Of a DNA stretch of 64,000 nt, positions 59,801-64,000 are shown piece by piece. Both the position numbers and the translations under genes were made by a program. The notes under the pieces were generated by a model. The model was not told the DNA's origin, ran no database searches, and saw only the letters and a program-made list of their open reading frames with translations. Position 1 is the stretch's first letter; each line of letters begins with the position of its first letter. Source of the stretch: Zonotrichia leucophrys gambelii (Eukaryota; Chordata; Aves; Passeriformes; Passerellidae); NCBI RefSeq assembly GCF_028769735.1, contig NC_088178.1, positions 18,674,357-18,738,356 on the forward strand. Reading direction: 5' to 3'.

Positions 59801-62800
59801 ATGTGTGTATCAACACTGGTTATGCTAAACGACAACTTTTAAGTTTCGCCTTTGAAGAAGCTTTGCGTTATTTAAAAGCTTATTTTTGATGTGATTGAAG
59901 CTCTAGATGCTTGCGTGCATTGAAAAAAAGTTAACTGGGGGGAAAAAACTGAAAGAGGAGTTTCATTCCCCCTTTGTTCCAGATTCACTCGATCGAAGCC
60001 GCAGAGTACAACGGGGCCTGGCCCGAGAGCTCGTTCTCGCGGTCCCTGAAACTGACCCAGGTCCTCACTGGGCAGCTCAGCAGCCCCATCAAGTTTGAGT
60101 ACAGCAATGGCCACGTTGGGAACATTATGGCTCCTGATTCTGTCTCGGATGATGGGCTGAACATCTACAGAGGGATTGTGAACGTGCTGGAGCTGAGCTT
60201 AAAGAAGGCGCAGAATTCATACAGTCTGCAGGAGGTGAGTTTTGGGTTTGGCCATTGTGGTGCCTTTGTAAATAAATAAACTTTCACTTCAGAGTCTTCT
60301 ACTGCATTTTCCGTATTCATCCTTGACATAAAATTCACTTATAAGAAAGACCTAAGCTTGGGACATCATAATTAAGTTTCATATGGGAAAATATTTGGTG
60401 GAGATATATTTAAACAGAACAACAGAAGAACATATTTTTAAACTGGTTGATGAAAGTATTTCAGAAAATACACTTGCAGAATTAAACTCTTGGAAAATCT
60501 GGCTTGTGATTCCAGAGAAAGTAAACTGTGAAAGATGAAGCCTACATAAAATGGGAACACTGTATAAAACATGCTTGAAAATACAGTTTCATATTAAAGT
60601 CAAAATAACAGTAATTTGACTTTTTCTACCAATCGTATATACTTTAATCTATTCTAGCTCCTCTTTTAGGAAGAAAATAGTATATATGTCATAACATTAC
60701 CATAACAGCTTTGACAGTTTCAGTAGATGTTCTGTTGAAATTTCCACTGTTTTTCAAGTTTTAATATATTAGTCAAGGTCAATCATCTGATATTACTATT
60801 CACCACAAAAATTGCAATGTGTTTAGTTTTTGTGAAACCATATTTACATTGATTAGACTACATTCAATTCAGAGATTGGCAAAAACCTTGAAATTATTAT
60901 ACTTTCATGTTATTTTTATTGGAACTATAGACAAGAGTAACTCTATTTTTTTTTAATTTATTTTTACATAAGTAGAGTTGTTTCTGGGAAAGAAGTTAGA
61001 TGATTTAATTTTTTGCACACTATTTGCTGCACTAAAAATCCGTGTGGTAGTGTTGGATATTCTGCAACACTATTTTCTCGTATCAAGTTTCACATCTTAA
61101 TTCTTTCTAATTCGGTTAGCAATATGTTCTACTCTCACCGCTAGGCAATACATGTGACTTCACCTTCTGGAATAATTTCCAAGTTTTCTTTGCTTCTCTC
61201 AGACAGCAACTGATTAATGAGCTTTGGCACCCATGCTTGACAATCTTGAGTCACTCTGCAAAGCAAGATAAACATTATTAGTCCCAAAATCTGAGGTGCA
61301 GAGAGGTTTAAAGGACTAACCTGGGAAGGTGTACATCCCATCCTGTGGGTTCAGGGTGTCTGAGCTGGCCATAAACTGCACACAGTGCAGCTCATGTGAA
61401 GCTCAGCTGGGCAGGAGTCTGCTCCATCCCACTGAACTCTCTGGGTTGGATTCTCCCATTTAAAGTCTGAATGTCTCTACCATACCTTGCAGAGTGCAGA
61501 GACCCACACCTGTATTTGCAGAGTGCAAGGCTTCCAGAAATCTTGGGCAATTCCTATTTCTAACCTTTACCAAAGACACAGTGTCTCAGGGGATTCTGTT
61601 AAGCTGAAGATGAAGTGGGTACATCTTCCTTCCTAAACACCACGTGAGCATTTCTCTGCTCTCACATAGCCCAGAGCTGGTTTCAGCACTAGCTATGCTA
61701 TAAATAACAATAATAAAAAAATCAGGAAAATAACTCTTCCTCCTGAAATGCAATCAAGCATTTTTCCTCTACAAAAATCTCACTGACTGTGGAGACTTAA
61801 AAGCTCTTATAAATGTAAATGCTCAAAATATTATTGAAGAGCTCAAGAAGACCCACAATCAAAACTCTTATCCTGAAATTTTTTTTAATTATTGCTGGTC
61901 ATATTGTGACAGATCACCTGATACTGCAAGGCCTGCTCCATAGGCATTTGTAAGCTCTCTGTAAAAGCATGTTTTGAGGGCAGAATGCCATCTCCAACCT
62001 TGAAATACTTTACTGTTAAGATTTCATTCTGACTGATCAAATTATTTTGACACTTTTTTATTAATATTTTCTCAAAATATATTTCATAATCAACAGCTCT
62101 AGCTGAAAATTATTACTCCCGTTTCCTGAGGCTCTGAGTGAAACTTTTGGGAGATTTGGTTCTCTCAGTGTAACTCTGATTTGGCTTACTGGAAATGATA
62201 CTTGTGAAAAAGAGAAGAAAGTAATGATCATTGCAATTTTGCTTCTGAAGAATATAAGGAAAAATAAAGCATTCACTTCCATTAGTAATTTTGAAAATGC
62301 AGAATTTAACAGGAAATTTCATGAGGTGAGGTAAAGCTTTGCATAATAGTGACCTTCTCTGTTCTCATTTTTGCCAGGCTGGGATTGGAGGTATTTGTAA
62401 CACAACATATACAATCCAGGAAAACAAGAGAGCAAGCGTAGCCTACGTGGGCAAATCCAAGGACCTGGACAGCTGTGAAGAGAAAGTTCAAATTGTCACA
62501 GGATCAGCATACACTCATCCATGCAAGACCTGCCAGCAGGTAAATCAGAGTGGTATTGTGTATAAGTATTTTAAATTCTTATGCAGAACACCATTTGATA
62601 TCCACAAAATCTCTTAATTTTAAATACTAAAAATGAGAGGAAAATCAGATCTGCTGTATCCAGTTGTCAATATTTTCTTTCTGTATGAAAATGATGCCAC
62701 AGAGAAGCAGAGGTCTGGGCTGCCCACTGTAATGTACTGCAAGCACACTTGAGCTAGCTCAAGCTAGCTGGCTTGGAAACCATTAATTATCAGCATGAGT

Positions 62801-63386
62801 TAGTTCACCTATTCTGTTGAGTAAAAAAAAATAGTCACGATGTCCATTTTCTGCTATTCAAGACAGGTACTGCTGAACTTTATTATAATCCTGTCTTTGA
62901 AATAGAGTGGTTTATGCAGCTGCTCTCCTCAGAAAAATGTGTCTGCTTCTCGAGGGAATGACCAATTACTTAGATTTGGGAAAAGGAAAAAGCAGCTAAC
63001 ACTTCTTAGCAGTAAAAGTAATGGAGACAGGCAGCGTGCCTGACCTCTCCCATGGAAGTGAGTGCACAGAATTCACAGTGATTGCTCTTATGGCCAATGA
63101 ACAAAACAGCCCTGGAAAACAAATGAGTTGAAGTGGGTGATGTAATAGCTTCTAGTTACAGAATTTCAAAGTTCAATGACTTTTTATTTTCTTTGTTTCT
63201 TTCTTTTTTTTTTTTTTTTTTTTGTATTATAAAGAGGAACAAGAATTCTCGTGCAACTGCTACTTACAATTACAAAATTAAATATTCACGTAGTGAAGCT
63301 GTAATTACACAAGCTGATGTTGAGGAAATTCACCAGTTTTCCCCCTTCAACGAGATAACAGGAGGAAATGCTATTGTAGAAGCAAG
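56805..63386 (+). CDS. VTG1: Vitellogenin-1, first six coding exons (gene continues beyond window)
   Basis: Coding segments are 56805-56844, 57155-57175, 57400-57551, 59983-60234, 62378-62539 and 63235-63386: 779 nt, 259 whole codons, all GT-AG and in frame. Vitellogenin is the liver-made, estrogen-induced yolk lipophosphoprotein precursor, secreted and taken up by oocytes. Residues 1 to about 15 are a signal peptide (MRGLILALVLTLVGS). The rest is the start of the lipid-transport/lipovitellin N-terminal domain, with EISGIGPKLCLIR, AAEYNGAWP, GLNIYRGIVNVLEL and AGIGGICNTTY. Four cysteines at residues 162, 188, 204 and 207 fit the two conserved disulfides. Exon sizes 21, 152, 252, 162 and 152 bp fit the conserved vitellogenin gene structure. 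The wording matches VTG1 better than VTG2, and the ADGRL4 neighbour agrees. Full genes have about 35 exons. Confidence 0.93.
57155..57175 (+). CDS. VTG1: VTG1 exon 2, 21-bp microexon
   Basis: Acceptor CTTTCAG ends at 57154 and donor GTAAG starts at 57176. It encodes the rest of Gly, then SQHLNY, plus the first base of Gln. A 21-bp second exon is a conserved oddity of vertebrate vitellogenin genes; gene finders often miss it. Confidence 0.93.
57400..57551 (+). CDS. VTG1: VTG1 exon 3
   Basis: Acceptor CTTTGCAG ends at 57399 and donor GTAAGA starts at 57552. It finishes the Gln codon, then encodes PDFSENKVYTFDYETTLLSG through KSKVEISGIGPKLCLIR, closing in phase 0. It forms the first strands of the N-terminal beta barrel. 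Confidence 0.96.
57552..59982. other. VTG1 intron 3
   Basis: 2431 bp. It contains the longest open frame in the window (59347-59889, 180 codons, + strand), which I do not recognise, and an everted pair of hormone half-sites (TGACC at 59542, AGGTCA at 59567). Confidence 0.8.
59983..60234 (+). CDS. VTG1: VTG1 exon 4
   Basis: Acceptor TTTGTTCCAG ends at 59982 and donor GTGAGT starts at 60235; phase 0 to 0, 84 codons. It encodes IHSIEAAEYNGAWPESSFSR through GHVGNIMAPDSVSDDGLNIY and RGIVNVLELSLKKAQNSY. By family knowledge this part of the barrel contributes to oocyte receptor binding. Confidence 0.96.
60235..62377. other. VTG1 intron 4
   Basis: 2143 bp, AT-rich, with an MIR-like fragment at 61275-61340. 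Nothing else recognised. Confidence 0.8.
61275..61340 (-). repeat. MIR-like SINE fragment
   Basis: TATTAGTCCCAAAATCTGAG, then GTGCAGAGAGGTTTAAAGGA and CTAACCTGGGAAGGTGTACA, follows the reverse complement of the MIR core (CTGAGGCACAGAGAGGTTAA...TGCCCAAGGTCACAC). Call made by eye. Confidence 0.6.
62378..62539 (+). CDS. VTG1: VTG1 exon 5, cysteine-bearing
   Basis: Acceptor TTTTTGCCAG ends at 62377 and donor GTAAAT starts at 62540; phase 0 to 0, 54 codons. It encodes AGIGGICNTTYTIQENKRAS through CEEKVQIVTGSAYTHPCKTC. It holds all four conserved cysteines of this region and an N-x-T sequon at residue 163. Confidence 0.96.
62540..63234. other. VTG1 intron 5
   Basis: 695 bp. It contains a perfect 16-bp palindrome, CTTGAGCTAGCTCAAG (62748-62763), and a T-run before the acceptor. 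Confidence 0.85.
63235..63386 (+). CDS. VTG1: VTG1 exon 6
   Basis: The acceptor is a long T-run followed by GTATTATAAAG, ending at 63234. The bases AAAG and the purine-rich stretch just before it make it weaker than its neighbours. It encodes RNKNSRATATYNYKIKYSRS through FSPFNEITGGNAIVEA, ending two bases into the next codon at donor GTACTG (63387). No exon 7 (expected to resume with QxLTL) is visible by 64000. Confidence 0.92.
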
Positions 63387-64000
63387 GTACTGTACATATT
63401 GCTTTAATTCAGCAACCCAGTAACCTGAGCGAAGGTCTATAAGAGAAATAAATCCTTTACTTCCACAGCCTATTGTTTGCCAGTACTTAATTACATAAAA
63501 TCCCAAACAGCTCATAAAAACAACCGTCACTGTTAGTTGTAAATCTGAAACATGCACATCCCTATCCAAATTTTGTTAGCTAAACTTGGCAGGACTTGAC
63601 TATTTTATTTCTCAGGGATATTTGATTTATGCCATAAAAGCCAAAACAAATGTAATTCCATCTGAGAAATTGTGGACTAATATATTTGAAGCAAAATACT
63701 CTGAAAGACAATTACTCAGGAAAAAGAGTTCCCTGGAAAATAATAATGCAGTAAGAGATCCTTGGAGACTAGTTCACAAAAAACCTAGATAGGACTTTGG
63801 ATTCCTAAATACCATGGCCAGCTTGCAAATCTCCCACCAAAACTGTTTCTTGATAGGAAATTGGGTTTTATTGCAAAACAATTGGGCACAAGACATGTTA
63901 AATGCATTTGCTTTTTCACAGCACATTCTGCATATTTCTTAAAGAAATTTAGAGCAAAACACAAATCTATTTTTCTATGAAATTGTGTCCGTAGCTCAAG
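63387..64000. other. VTG1 intron 6 (partial)
   Basis: 614 bp to the window edge with no vitellogenin-like exon. A CAG at about 63616 followed by an open frame does not read as vitellogenin. Confidence 0.8.

Noticed and set aside
63586..63792. Possible VTG1 exon 7 after CAG at about 63616
   Set aside because: The translation does not resemble the vitellogenin continuation and the phase does not suit the two-base overhang at 63386.

Overview
This is a vertebrate nuclear window and almost certainly avian. It has intron-split genes, three 5'-truncated CR1 LINE tails with the bird-typical ATTCTGTG-type 3' ends, and a vitellogenin gene next to ADGRL4. From memory of the comparative literature, VTG1 near ADGRL4 (ELTD1) is the arrangement reported in birds and other egg-laying amniotes. 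I cannot fix the species from the sequence alone.

Region 1 (216-22982, + strand) holds the last nine coding exons of ADGRL4, an adhesion GPCR of vascular endothelium. They cover the end of the GAIN domain, the GPS autoproteolysis motif, all seven membrane helices and the short tail. All splice junctions are GT-AG and the reading frame is intact, about 430 residues to a TAA stop. One 14.5 kb intron carries an A-rich tract that looks like a retroposed 3' end, and a long TTTCC microsatellite near its acceptor.

Region 2 (about 23.2-56.7 kb) is a 33.8 kb interval between the two coding regions, with no protein gene I can support. It holds the CR1 fragments, a 28-bp minisatellite, several simple repeats, and two perfect hairpins. 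An isolated CpG-rich island (about 34.9-35.27 kb) is followed at once by a 280-bp T/C tract that ends in a good splice-acceptor-like sequence. About 5.2 kb upstream of the vitellogenin start is a dense cluster of nuclear-receptor half-sites: a perfect DR1 plus a 12/13 match to the consensus estrogen response element.

Region 3 (56805-63386, + strand, continuing past the window) holds the first six coding exons of a vitellogenin, most likely VTG1. They encode the signal peptide and the first ~260 residues of the lipid-transport (lipovitellin) N-terminal domain. A TATA box, possible FOXA and ONECUT-type sites, a near-consensus ERE about 620 bp upstream of the ATG and a 44-bp direct repeat make up a plausible liver/estrogen-responsive promoter.

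The two genes are not functionally linked. ADGRL4 is an endothelial receptor, while VTG1 is an estrogen-induced hepatic yolk precursor. The most interesting material is the candidate hormone-response architecture upstream of VTG1 and the orphan CpG island between the genes.
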